Positions 52,513 to 63,491 of a stretch of DNA of 64,000 nt are shown in pieces. The stretch's first letter is position 1, and the number at the start of each line of letters is the position of its first letter. The position numbers and the translations under genes were made by a program. Source of the DNA: Chaetoceros tenuissimus (Eukaryota > Bacillariophyta > Thalassiosirophyceae > Chaetocerotales > Chaetocerotaceae); the NCBI GenBank assembly GCA_021927905.1, contig BLLK01000069.1, positions 744,001-808,000 of the forward strand, read 5' to 3'. The notes below the pieces were generated by a model that saw nothing but the letters and a program-made list of their open reading frames with translations, did not search any database and was not told where the DNA came from.

Positions 52513-54556
52513 TTAATGTTGTTTGTCTTTCATGATTTTTAATCGGCATGTGTGCCTAGGAATACTGGTTCTACTACTCTTATCGAGATAATGAGTCATG
52601 TTCATAGCTGCTTCGTCCCCTTTTGCAGCATTCCTTATTATACAACGCCCAACATATCTTGACTGCCTTGCGTCTCGTCTCGAGCCAAGTATTGCCATGC
52701 TTCTATTGGATCGACCAATATATGTTCCAGGCATTGGGTACCCACTCCCTCCGAAAGATCTTACTATTGCGTGCTTTAACCCTCCTGGTCCAGTTAGGAT
52801 TGGAGTAATTCCTTGTGAATTCATTGGTTTGTCATTAAAAATGATTCTCTGGATTGCTGCTGACAACATAAAATATGAAGCTGGATGATGTGGTGAAACT
52901 AAACAGAAGATGAAGCATGTTAATCTCAGTAGATAAACATAGTCTGGAAGAGATGCATTGCTCGTACTACTTACTCGCATAAAAATATTGAGAAGGATAT
53001 CCACCCCTCTCTATCTCAAACATAGCATCCATGGTGTCATTAATAAATGTACCTTCCTTGAACCATTCTCGACCAGGTGCGTTATCCATATCCGTATACA
53101 CTCCTCCCCACTTCCATAATGCAAGATACCTCCAAAGATCAGCCTTCATCGCTCCAGATGTCAAACAAGTCAAAACATGTCTCAACAGTGGAAACTCAGT
53201 CCATTCGTAATTGTGAAACAACTTTTCGACAGCTTCATCGTCATGAAGAACAAACGAATACCCTGGTAGAGTCCACTGTTTGATATTATCTGCAAATGCT
53301 TTGGTGAAACATCTGCCTTTGCTAGTCATGTGGACGATCTTTGGTATCTTTCTAGTAACATTACTACTCATCGTAGTACTATTTATCGCGAATCAATTTA
53401 CTTGAAATGTCAAGTTGGGAGGACAAGGGATCTTTGGTTTTGCATTCGAACCACCTGCGACTTGAATAAGACCTTCATAATCCACTCGATAAGAAGTATC
53501 AGTAAAGTCTACGCATTGATTGAAAACCTCCTCTCGACCATTAGTGTCAAAAGCTTCTCCTAGTCTTATACGCTCCATAACCATGTCACCCAATGGTGTA
53601 TGTGTCAGAAAGCCATTAGGCAAACGTGATGAGTATATGGCATTACTACCATTGAAACCTGGTTGTGGATTCCTTTGCACTAGGGCATGAGCCTCACTTC
53701 TAGTAGCAAAACTGTCTTTTGTAAAAGGAAGTTGATATACCAAATTCCTATTCTGATTATACCATTCTTCACTTGTCTTGTTGAAGGAAAATTGCTCATA
53801 TTGGTTTGCAATTGATAGTTGCATATTGATGTAGATGTAAACACTTCTAGGTGCTGCTGCTATGAACCTTGGATATTCAGCCTCAAGCTCGATATAATAT
53901 TCATCTTGCATTGATCTCATGGTACCATCTGCAAATTTTATAAAGCCTTCTGCTGGCAACTGGTCAATGTCTGTGGATATTCCTCCATAATCATACAAGT
54001 AAACAAATCTCGCCAAATCAAGAACTGCTTCATGAGAAAATGCACATTTCAAGGCGTTTGCTACAAATGGCAAGTCCTTTCTTGGTTTCGAGAGATGTGT
54101 CGATATATCTTGAAGGTCATGTAATATAATGGAATAATCTGGAATGGCATCTGACCACTTTTGCAAATTATCATGAGCTTCCTTTGGCAAACACTTGGAC
54201 TTTGAAAAGAAGTGAAGGGTTCTTGGTATTCTACTTGCTGTGGTTGTGTTACTGCTTTCCACCATCTTGTTCTGGAACATGATGAGACCTTCTGGACAAG
54301 AGATATCATCATTTTGTTCTTGTCTACCTTCTTTTCGAGTTGAGTTATTGAAGGAGTCATATTCTTTTCTCAAATAATCTCCGGTAAGCCATGATTTCTT
54401 CGCTGTATTATAAAGAGTGTTGGTGTTATGTGTGATTGTTTGAGAATGTATTCCATCGAGAACTTGCTTCGCTATTGAACTGATTTTGAACAATCCCATT
54501 ACTGAAAGACCGATCAGCATCACGAAGAAGCCTCTATTCATAGAGACCGTCGCCAT
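52513..54556 (-). pseudogene. Tandem GT32 glycosyltransferase, copy with an in-frame UGA
   Basis: Two exons, 54556-52975 and 52898-52513, with a 76-bp intron; its splice sites match those of the plus-strand copy at 57910-59957. It has a type II anchor near the N-terminus (about 12-30) and two GT32 (OCH1-like) domains. Domain 1 has the DxD as TDID (53963-53971 region) and is intact. A UGA at 53395-53393, where the other copy has Ser (UCA), lies in the short linker before domain 2; a Met 8 codons later could restart. Domain 2 keeps its own DxD (YTDMDNAP). Read-through, a domain-1-only product of 387 residues, or a dead gene are all possible. It would transfer a sugar in the Golgi. Confidence 0.7.
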
Positions 54557-56153
54557 GTTGAAGAAGTATAGGAATCAATTCCAATAACTCTATCGGATGT
54601 AGTAGCAGCCTTGTTGTTTTGTTGGTGCAACATAACTCTGTGAATAGTTATTACGTTATTACGTAGGACTGTACCGTTACTAGTCTGTTGGGGTTTGTTT
54701 TTGCGGTCACTTTTTTCTAGTCTAGTCAAAAGTACATGCGTACGTACCGACTATTCTGAAAGACACTAGTCAATTAGCTAAGAATGGAACATGCTTTCTT
54801 CCTCCAAATCATACGTAGTGCATTTGTATTTACAGTACCATACTACAAATCGTATGGTGCATTTGTATTACAGTAATGGAATAAAAGTCCATCTCATAGA
54901 TTTAAGTTAAATTAAAGTATTTTAGCATATGCATATAAAAGAAGTTCCAATACTTATTGAAGATTACTTTGAGCAATCTCTTGTTTGGCTCCAAACCTCT
55001 TTTTTGTTCTCTTTACTTTCATTTCGATATTTAAGAAATGTAAAAGTATACCAAGATCTTTCTCATGAAATCGATTGCCACAATTGAACATCAGTGAACT
55101 TGGACATTACCAGTAAATTCCACATGAAGCATAGAGTGACGCAAATGGAATTATTTCAAATGGATCAGAGACCTTTTGATTTTACTCATTTGGAATACAT
55201 TTTCATATCAAATCAGTAGAAAGTTCCAATGATTCCTAACATAAAACGAAAAGTTTCTGATGGCTTTCAAATCATGGTCTGAAAAAGAAAAGAGAGAGGA
55301 AAGAGTGAGAAAATTGCATAATCAATAACTATCGCAATCTCCACGGTCTCAAAATCACAAATAAAGTGCTTCAGAGTTAAAAAGCTCGAAAAGTTGGATA
55401 CATCAAGCACACGGCTCCGACACCGGCTCAGTCCCTCAGGATATGTTATCGTTCATTAGCACCATCTTTGATTTGTAAAGGCGAGAGTTTGTTTGCGCCG
55501 TCTTTCAACATACCTTGACGTAGACGATCTTGTTCTGAGACCCTAGACTGAAACAAGCATTGTGCTCTAGCTAGACAGTTTACATAATGTTGTACCTAAC
55601 TCAACTCATCGTAGGAGTAGTATTGTTGTGAAAGTTGATTTGTAATCAAACAAGATTTTATGGAAAAGAAGGCAAAAGCTTGTCGCCTGTCAAAGATTGC
55701 GGCTTTGTAGCCATCGCTTCATAGCCAGTCATTTCTCGTACCACAGACAGACGATATATGCACCCTCCATAATACTACTCGTAGCACCTGAAGAGGGATA
55801 AAAGATGAAAGAAGAGCACAACACTGCTCCATTTCATTATCAAAATTTCAATTGTACACATTACCCATTGCATAAACCCATTACCCAATAACTCATATCC
55901 CAATTGAAGACATCACTCTCACAATTCCAAATTGATATTTGGAAAGAATTCAATTTGCTGGGAATACATTGAATAGTCTGGACTTGACAAATACAAACCT
56001 AGGTAGTACCATATTTCAAAGCTCTGACATCACCAAGTAGCACAGGAGGAACTTTCGGATCAATCCTTATCACAGTTTTGATTTTCCACGCGTGTCTGCT
56101 TCAACCCAATTCATTTGCAAAACTTAATACCGATAACGCATTGCAATTGAATC
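54557..56153. other. Intergenic, 1.6 kb, inside the inverted duplication
   Basis: Upstream of the minus-strand GT32 copy and of the novel two-repeat gene. The first ~45 bp match the 5' leader of the other GT32 copy in mirror image. It contains an imperfect tandem repeat (54806-54875). No gene or transposon end is seen. Confidence 0.5.
54806..54875 (+). repeat. Imperfect tandem repeat, two ~35-40-bp units
   Basis: Units at 54806-54845 and 54847-54875 share the block GTGCATTTGTATT with ACAGTA after it. The second is shorter by small gaps. Diverged slippage product. Confidence 0.45.
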
Positions 56154-57345
56154 ATGCCGTAAGTGAAAACTGAGACACCCATCTCTCACTTCCACATTGT
56201 TTCCAATTATTCTTGACTTAACCTGCTATCTCTTTTCTTCACTCGATAGGGGACCAAAAATGGGACCTCGTCCAGCTGACTTTGACGAAGATCTAGTTCG
56301 TCAAGCACCCACCTTTCAAAGATGGGCAGCACTATCACCAGGGGAGAAATTACGATACGCCTGTCGAGACTTTGTCAAAGGCCATGGTGACGATGAAGAA
56401 CGTTTGATGCGAAGAATAATGATTGCACGAAGGAATAATTTACGTGATCATGCTATTTTGAAAAAGGCTCGGAAACAAAAAACGATAAAGAATTCTAGTG
56501 AAGAGGATGATAGTGTAGAAGAACCGCCTTCGAAGAAAAAGAGGAGTGCTACTTCTTATGCTTTGACTGATGAAGAAGTTATGAGGGAAATGGATGTAGA
56601 AGCTGTGGAAGCGACAAGGTCTTTCCAAACTTGGTTGTCACTTGAAGATGGGCAGACTTTTACATATAATCAGACTTATAAAAAGGGAGCAGAAGGTCAT
56701 GAATGGCTATTGAAAAAGAATATTTGGAGACGGATGAGGTATAGACGAGAGAATAAAAAGATGGTGGCGCAAATGAAGGGCCCTAAAGATGAGTTGCCTT
56801 TGCCGTTAGATATGAAAGTTGAATCTGTCAGCGAAGAAGTTGACCCTACATCGTATTCATCTGCTACTGCTACTGCCGCTTCAGTTGCGACGCATATCGT
56901 AGATCATACCTTATCGCCTTCACTTCTTGCTGCGACCGATGTTCCTCCACCATCTCTAGATATTGTGAATGCAGACGTTGGAGCACTAAGTGATAGTGGA
57001 CACGACAACAGTATGCATCTAGATGTTGTTGAAGCAGCAGTAGCAGCTTCAGAGTCTTATGTGAAACAGGCCAGAGAATCTGATACTGTCGACTTGGCAG
57101 TAGTTGCACAAGCTGCTCTTGATCCGCCAGTCGAGCCTACACACCTTAGTGTGCACAATCCAATCATGGCATTGACTGCGAATGTTGATGCTGATGCAAT
57201 AGGTGCCACGATTGGAGACCATCATACTCCAAATCCTCTTGTTAGTTTTGATGGTGATGCACTTGATGTTGCGGCGAAATTAGCAGCCGCGGCATCAGCA
57301 AGTGCAAAACATGATGATGCAGACGATGAATATGCTGCTGTATGA
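56154..57345 (+). CDS. Unknown protein with two copies of an FQxWxxL domain
   Basis: Two exons, 56154-56158 and 56250-57345. The first exon carries only five coding bases, ATGCC; after the 91-bp intron (GTAAGT...ATAG) the reading continues as [13 protein letters not shown], giving 366 residues. Two related segments are visible: about 23-75 ([20 protein letters not shown] with [13 protein letters not shown]) and about 120-175 ([20 protein letters not shown] with [13 protein letters not shown]). Both share FQxW, xxL, G, Y, KG and an Arg-rich helix. The tail after 195 is Ala/Asp/Val-rich and probably disordered. A basic stretch KKKR near residue 97 may be a nuclear signal. I do not recognise the family; a DNA- or chromatin-binding role is a guess. 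Confidence 0.62.
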
Positions 57346-57909
57346 TTAACTACGTGTGCTAGAGAAAATGTGCAAAGTACGATATACGTAAATGTAAAGT
57401 AAAATGAAAACATGAAGAAGAATCCAGTAAAACGCTGCGACTTTCATCACTTGTGAATGCTTTACACATTCATTCGTCTTTCGAAACAGAACATTTAAGT
57501 ATCATTCAACTTGTCTAGGTATAACGAACTTTGTTTGATTGTACGCTCTTATAAGTTTTTAAGTCAATTTGGGATGGAAAGATGCAAATGAATAGCTTTT
57601 CTATCTACATATAGAGCAATCAATGACTGTCATTGTTTTGCATTGGCAGGAGAATTTTGTTTTAAATTTCCATTCGTAGCTAATTGACAGATGTCTTTTT
57701 TAAACAAACGAGTAGATACCTATGTAAGTACATACATGAAAACAATCATCCAATATCGCTTGTTTGAAAAGAAGAAGAAACCCAGAAAACCCAACGACTA
57801 AAAATTGAATCAAAACAAAAGTGATAAAGTTGGACCCAAGAGGTAGTTAGATATACTGCTACATTGCTACTATATCTGAGAGAGTAATTGATTCTTGGAC
57901 TTCTTCAAC
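57346..57909. other. Intergenic, 564 bp
   Basis: 3' flank of the two-repeat gene and 5' region of the plus-strand GT32 gene. The last ~45 bases resemble the mirror-image leader of the other GT32 copy. Otherwise nothing recognised. Confidence 0.5.
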
Positions 57910-59957
57910 ATGGCGACGGTCTCTACGAATAGAGGCTTCTTGATCTTCGTGATGCTGATCGGTGTCTCAGTAATGGGATTGTCCAAAATCAGTTCAATAG
58001 CAAAGCAAACTCTCGATGGCGTAAATATCGATACTATTTATGGCACGGCGATAAGCGCACGGCTTACCGGAGATTATTTGAGAAACGCATATGAATCCTT
58101 CAATAACTCAACTCGAAAAGAAGGCAGACAAGAACAACATGATGTTTCTTGTCCAGAAGGTCTCATCATGTTCCAGAACAAGATGGTGGAAAGCAGTAAC
58201 ACAACCACAGCAAGTAGAATACCAAGAACCCTTCACTTCTTTTCCAAGTCCAAGTGTTTGCCAAAGGAAGCTCATGATAATTTGCAAAAGTGGTCAGATG
58301 CCATTCCAAATTATTCCATTGTATTACATGACCTTCAAGACATATCGACACATCTCTCGAAACCAAGAAAGGACTTACCATTTGTAGCAAATGCCTTGAA
58401 ATGTGCATTTTCTCATGAAGCTGTTCTAGATTTGGCGAGATTTGTGTACTTGTATGATTATGGCGGAATATCCACAGACATTAACCAGTTGCCAGCAGAA
58501 GGCATGATAAAATTTGCAGATGGCACCATGAGATCAATGCAAGATGAATATTATATCGAGCTTGAGGCTGAATATCCAAGGTTCATAGCAGCAGCACCAA
58601 GAAGTGTTTACATCTACATCAATATGCAACTATCGATTGCAAACCAATATCAACAATTTTCCTTCAACAAGACAAGTGAAGAATTGTACAATCAGAATAG
58701 GAATTCGGTATATCAACTTCCTTTTGCAAAAGACAGTTTTGCTACTAGAAGTGAGGCTCATGTCCTAGTGCAAAGGAATCCACAACCAGGTTTCAATGGT
58801 AGTAATGCCATATACTCATCACGTTTGCCTAATGGCTTTCTGATACATTCACCAATGAGTGACATGGTTATGGAGCGTATAAGACTAGGAGAAGCTTTTG
58901 ACACTAATGGTCGAGAAGAGGTTTTCAAACAATGCGTAGACTTTACTGATACTTCTTATCGAGTGGATTATGAAGATCTTATTCAAGTCGCAGGTGGTTC
59001 GAATGCAAAACCAAAGATCCCTTGTCCTACCAACTTGACATTTCAAGTAAATTCATTCGCGATAAATAGTACTACGATGAGTAGTAATGGTACTAGAAAG
59101 ATACCAAAGATCGTCCACATGACTAGCAAAGGCAGATGTTTCACCAAAGCATTTGCAGATAATATCAAACAGTGGACTCTACCAGGGTATTCGTTTGTTC
59201 TTCATGACGATGAAGCTGTCGAAAAGTTGTTTCACAATTACGAATGGACTGAGTTTCCACTGTTGAGACATGTTTTGACTTGTTTGACATCTGGAGCGAT
59301 GAAGGCTGATCTTTGGAGGTATCTTGCATTATGGAAGTGGGGAGGAGTGTATACGGATATGGATAACGCACCTGGTCGAGAATGGTTTAAGGAAGGCACA
59401 TTTATCAATGACAACATGGATGCAATGTTTGAAGTGGAGAGAGGTGGATTCCCTTCTCAATATTTCTATGCGAGTAAGTAGTGCTTGCAATACGTACATG
59501 TTCTCCATATAATCTTTATCTCATGTGATTATGAACATTTTTTATATTCTGTTTAGTTTCACCACATCATCCAGCCTCGTATTTTATGGTATCGGCGACC
59601 ATCCAGAGAATCATTTTTAATGATAAACCAATGCTTCGTCATAACAACATTCCAGTTCTGACTGGGCCAGGAGCGTTAAAGAACGCTCTAATAATGTCAT
59701 TCGGAGGGAATGGATACCCAACAGAAGGTGAATATATTGGTCGATCCAATAGAAGCATGACAATGCTTGGATCACGAATAAAAGCAAAACGGTCGATTTA
59801 TGTTGGGCGTTGTCTGATAAGGAATGCTGCAATTGGGGATGAAGAAGCTATGAACATGACTCATTATCTCGACAAGAGTAGTAGAACCAATGTTCCAAAG
59901 CATTCCTGTCGAGTACAACTCATGAAAGAAACACAGGTCATTGCAGACATTAAATGA
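57910..59957 (+). CDS. Tandem-domain GT32 glycosyltransferase (OCH1-like), intact copy
   Basis: Two exons, 57910-59473 and 59557-59957, with an 83-bp intron (GTAAGT...GTTTAG); 654 residues. The ATG at 57910 begins a type II Golgi anchor (FLIFVMLIGVSVMGL). Two Gly_transf_sug (GT32) domains follow. Domain 1 (about 95-215) has DYGGISTDINQLP: the second Asp of the DxD is Asn at residue 192, so it may not bind metal well. Domain 2 (about 395-520) has WKWGGVYTDMDNAP, a full DxD. Exon 2 is a C-terminal cap ending the second domain. GT32 enzymes add mannose, galactose or glucose to N-glycans or glycolipids in the Golgi; the sugar here is unknown. It is the mirror-image partner of the 52.5-54.6 kb copy. 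Confidence 0.82.
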
Positions 59958-60269
59958 AAAAGGAATAGTTTATGTAAATAAGGTAATATATAATCGTTGG
60001 AACGAAAAGTGGTGCCACCGCACTACTTATAAACATGAAACGCTTCGAAATTGATGCACGACACAACTGTCATTGTTTTTCCAAATATGCACGTACGTAC
60101 ATACCTTTAATACATTTGTAGAGACGCGCGTCCATCATGGTCTGTCTGTAGTCATACTCTACTTTCATGTTCTTGTGTTTTCATTATTACAATAATGAAT
60201 ATCTGAATCTGCTACAGAGCTTTCCTTTGAAACAAATTGAAAATAAGAAGTAATTTTCTATTTGACAGT
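59958..60269. other. Intergenic, 312 bp
   Basis: Between the GT32 gene and the oxygenase gene, both on the plus strand. Nothing recognised. Confidence 0.5.
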
Positions 60270-61442
60270 ATGTGTTTGCGCTGCTGCTGCGATCCATATC
60301 CCTCTGTAGATATTACATGTGCATTTACAAAAGACAGTGCCGATGAACAGTTAAAAAGAGTACAAGCACAGGCCGTCGAAGCCTGTCAAAATTTTGGTTG
60401 TTTCCATGTGACGATTGATCCTAGTAAACTCGAGCCAAGTAAGTTGGAGAATGCGCAGCTATTGCAAGACGAATCTAAGGTGAAACAAGCTATGGAGCAG
60501 ATTTTTGACAAAGACTTTCTAGATAGTCACACCGGAGGTGAACAAATTAAGGTAGTACCTTTTCTAAATAGACACAAAACTATGAGTTATGCAAAGTATA
60601 GAGGAAGAGCTGCCGAATCTGGATCTTCAAGTAATACAGAACCGAAACAAAGCTGGGAAATATTCCGTTGTAAAAATGGACTTTCTGGAGAGTCGTTCTC
60701 AGAAACTGACTCGGGAGATTTGTCTTTGCTGGAAAAATATACAAAGATCTTTCATCAAGTTTCACTTTCCCTCTTTCAGAATGTGTTTCAATTGCCAAAT
60801 ATGTTTATAGAAGAAAAAGATTGTACCTGTGGCAAATATGATTGCAGCCTTTGTACCATGGATCTTTTACGGGTATTTCGTTATGATGCTTTGGAAAGAG
60901 AAGAGATAATGAATTCACTAGGATCTTCTCCACACACAGATTGGGGTTCATTGACTGTGGTTTGGCAAGATTCAAAAGGAGGACTACAGATATATTGTCA
61001 CAAGCACGAAAAATGGAATAATGTCAACTTGAATTTAGATAATGACAAGAAAGTCAAGCTTTTTATTCACGTTGGCGATTTCACCAGTCTCGCTCTATCC
61101 GACATTAATAGTTCTTCAATAAACTGGCCATCTCCATTGCATAGGGTTTTGTGTCCAACCCGTTCAGATGAGCTTACGAAGGACAATGGCGATACGCGAT
61201 TATCACTAGTCTATTTTTCATATCCAAAGAGAGGTATTTCAATTCAAGATGCAAGTCAATCGAAAATGGCCGCAGAATCCATGGCAACTTCCAATGACTT
61301 TCCTTTCGACCGTTACATGGTTCTTCACAATCAGTCTAATAATGAAAAGGTTTCACCTTCAGCTAAAGAGACATATGAACGTATGAAATCTATACCATTT
61401 GACAAAGTGATTGAAGAAAAATGGAAACAGGTACAACGGTAG
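60270..61442 (+). CDS. 2-oxoglutarate/Fe(II) oxygenase, isopenicillin-N-synthase-like
   Basis: A 390-residue protein. The ATG at 60270 (MCLRCCCDPYPS) is the first Met of the open frame. The DIOX_N-like start SVDITCAFTKDSADEQL is followed by the catalytic core: HTDWGSLTVVWQDSKGGLQI holds the HxD iron ligands, PLHRVLCP the distal His, and TRLSLVYF the RxS that binds 2-oxoglutarate. All three iron ligands and the Arg/Ser are in place, so it should be an active dioxygenase. CTCGKYDCSLC around residue 190 adds four Cys in a short loop, possibly a metal-binding insert that is not part of the standard fold. Substrate unknown; the gene stops 70 bp from the converging cyclase gene. Confidence 0.82.
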   Translation: MCLRCCCDPYPSVDITCAFTKDSADEQLKRVQAQAVEACQNFGCFHVTIDPSKLEPSKLENAQLLQDESKVKQAMEQIFDKDFLDSHTGGEQIKVVPFLNRHKTMSYAKYRGRAAESGSSSNTEPKQSWEIFRCKNGLSGESFSETDSGDLSLLEKYTKIFHQVSLSLFQNVFQLPNMFIEEKDCTCGKYDCSLCTMDLLRVFRYDALEREEIMNSLGSSPHTDWGSLTVVWQDSKGGLQIYCHKHEKWNNVNLNLDNDKKVKLFIHVGDFTSLALSDINSSSINWPSPLHRVLCPTRSDELTKDNGDTRLSLVYFSYPKRGISIQDASQSKMAAESMATSNDFPFDRYMVLHNQSNNEKVSPSAKETYERMKSIPFDKVIEEKWKQVQR

Positions 61443-61511
61443 CACATCCGTCGAATTAGCTTATAAATTATAGTCAAGATCTATACTACAAAGTTATTTC
61501 AACAAACCTCC

Positions 61512-63491
61512 TTATTCACAGCTCTCTGAAAAATCATGGATGAGAGAAAGTCTTCGCGAAAATCTTTTCCTTGGATCGTCACTACGTTCAATCGAAGGTT
61601 TGCATGAGAATAGACACATCTCCACACCTACTCCCTTGAAAATTTCTGTTCCGATATATTTGACGTCGACATCTCGGATTTTGGGCGCATCAAATACTTT
61701 TATTTGGTCTCGAGTTATTCCTAGACGGACTTCTTCAATGTCTGAATTAGAAGCTATACGGGCTGCTCTGTTCACGACTGGGCCGAAATAATCAGCCCGA
61801 CCGGTGATTGTGTGTGGCCCCATGGTTGCAAACTTATCCGTATGAACTCCGACTTTGGCACGAAGAGGCGAATCTGCCACGTTGATTTTTCTAATGAAAT
61901 TCAAACCAAACAAAATAGCAGAACCAGTTGTATGAAATGCAAGCATCCAAGATCCATTGTCTTCTTGACATTCATAACCAGGTGGATTTGTGCGGATGAG
62001 CAATCTCCGAATCAATTTTGACAATTTGGTCGACTCGTTCGCAAATTCCTCTTGTGAAATTTTTCTTATCTGGACAATTTTGACAAATACCATAGTGACC
62101 TTTTGATCTTTATAAGGTGCATCTAAGAATGCAGCAGAGAGTTGGCAAAATGTCCGTGGTACAGGAAATGTTCTTCCACAGGGGTATCTATCCTGAGGCA
62201 CTTGTTCTCTCGAACATCTGAATGCACAGTAGTCAAACGCTAGTTGCCTTGGAACCAATTGTAGTAGCCGATGTGTTTCATTTGAACCACCATCTTTCAT
62301 TTCCATTTCATGTTTACCCAAGTCCAAAATTTGAGGATTACCTAAATATCTCTCCGCCATGCCTGATATAACTCTCCAAGTCTCGACAGTTGTTATGATT
62401 TGTCCACCATGCGAAGCGCGTTCTAATGCCTGTGCAACACTTAAAGGTCTCCCTTTGTAAAAAATTCTTTGTGTTGTTGGATGTATTTCCTTTTCACATG
62501 CACCATGATGCACCCCCATTCGTACTCTAAGTCCCCTAATAGCTCTCATTTCATCGTCTCGTGCACTTCGAAGAGCTAAAATGTTATCTGGCCACGGTGC
62601 ATCATTCAACTTCATTTGGCAGTCTAGGCAAAATGTAAAAGCATCCACGGGATGATGGAATGCCAAGTGGAAACTATCTCCTTCGGTAGTGATTTCATAA
62701 CCTCCCTGTTTCGTATAACATCGTCGTATTATCGCATCGTGCATGTCTAGGGCAATTTTCATAGCTTGTGGATCTTCCTCCCACATTCGTGTACTACCCT
62801 GTATATCCGTAATCACAAAAGTAACCTCACCATCTGGAATTTTCACAGCGGCCTTTAATTCATCTGATTTTTTACTAGTTGCAACTAATGAGGTCGCTAC
62901 TGTAGCACAATCTTTTGCATTTGCCAAAGTTTTCTTTTTACCCCAAAATTCATCTCTCCTTTTGGATGCCCCTGCTGTTACATTCATCATACTTCGATGT
63001 TTAGGAAAATCTGGCCTGGGTTGACCCATTCTTGGACCTAATTCCATTGATAGTCTTTTGGAAGAATCTTGGGCTAATTTTGGCCGAGCATTACGTATAG
63101 GTGCTGAATGTGCAATCGATACATCGTCATCATCACCCCCAAAAGCAGTTGGGGCTGACATGATTGAAGGTGCTTTCAATCCCAACATCATCTCGACCCG
63201 TTTCCTTGTAGCCGGCGATATAGGCCTCGAACCTTTACTAGATGAGAGATTTTTCTCCGTTTGTGCTCGACTGAAGGTCGGTCTTTGTTGAGATATAGGT
63301 CTATTATTTTCTTCTATCTTCATATGTGCTATTGAAGCAACTGTAGGTATTTCAAGAGGGACTTCCAACATGCTGACTGACTTTTGTTTTTGTGGTTTCC
63401 TCGATCTACTAACAGGTGCAGACGCGGCATCTCGCCTACCGAATAGACCTCTTCTACCTCTCTTTTTCTCTTCTATTGCACCAGGTGGCAT
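61512..63491 (-). CDS. Tandem class III nucleotide cyclase, soluble
   Basis: A 659-residue single-exon protein without hydrophobic segments. Residues 1-215 are basic, Ser/Pro-rich and probably disordered. Cyclase domain 1 (about 220-385) holds both metal-binding Asp: D229 in VTFVITDIQGST and D272 in EGDSFHLAF, but lacks the transition-state Asn/Arg. Domain 2 (about 465-625) lacks the metal Asp but has N574 and R578 in PVVNRAARIAS. So the pair should form one composite active site, as in animal adenylyl cyclases. The purine-selecting positions in domain 2 read Glu510 (guanylyl-like) and Asp567 (adenylyl-like). It makes cAMP, cGMP or both; input signal unknown. Confidence 0.78.
   Translation of the reverse strand: MPPGAIEEKKRGRRGLFGRRDAASAPVSRSRKPQKQKSVSMLEVPLEIPTVASIAHMKIEENNRPISQQRPTFSRAQTEKNLSSSKGSRPISPATRKRVEMMLGLKAPSIMSAPTAFGGDDDDVSIAHSAPIRNARPKLAQDSSKRLSMELGPRMGQPRPDFPKHRSMMNVTAGASKRRDEFWGKKKTLANAKDCATVATSLVATSKKSDELKAAVKIPDGEVTFVITDIQGSTRMWEEDPQAMKIALDMHDAIIRRCYTKQGGYEITTEGDSFHLAFHHPVDAFTFCLDCQMKLNDAPWPDNILALRSARDDEMRAIRGLRVRMGVHHGACEKEIHPTTQRIFYKGRPLSVAQALERASHGGQIITTVETWRVISGMAERYLGNPQILDLGKHEMEMKDGGSNETHRLLQLVPRQLAFDYCAFRCSREQVPQDRYPCGRTFPVPRTFCQLSAAFLDAPYKDQKVTMVFVKIVQIRKISQEEFANESTKLSKLIRRLLIRTNPPGYECQEDNGSWMLAFHTTGSAILFGLNFIRKINVADSPLRAKVGVHTDKFATMGPHTITGRADYFGPVVNRAARIASNSDIEEVRLGITRDQIKVFDAPKIRDVDVKYIGTEIFKGVGVEMCLFSCKPSIERSDDPRKRFSRRLSLIHDFSESCE

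Noticed and set aside
53077-53283. A 68-codon frame found identically at 53077-53283 (+) and 59165-59371 (-)
   Set aside because: It is the antisense of domain 2 in both GT32 copies; its identity only shows how similar the copies are.
53393-53395. UGA in the minus GT32 copy as a selenocysteine codon
   Set aside because: The partner copy has Ser there, the position is a variable linker, and I see no SECIS-like hairpin in the short 3' flank.
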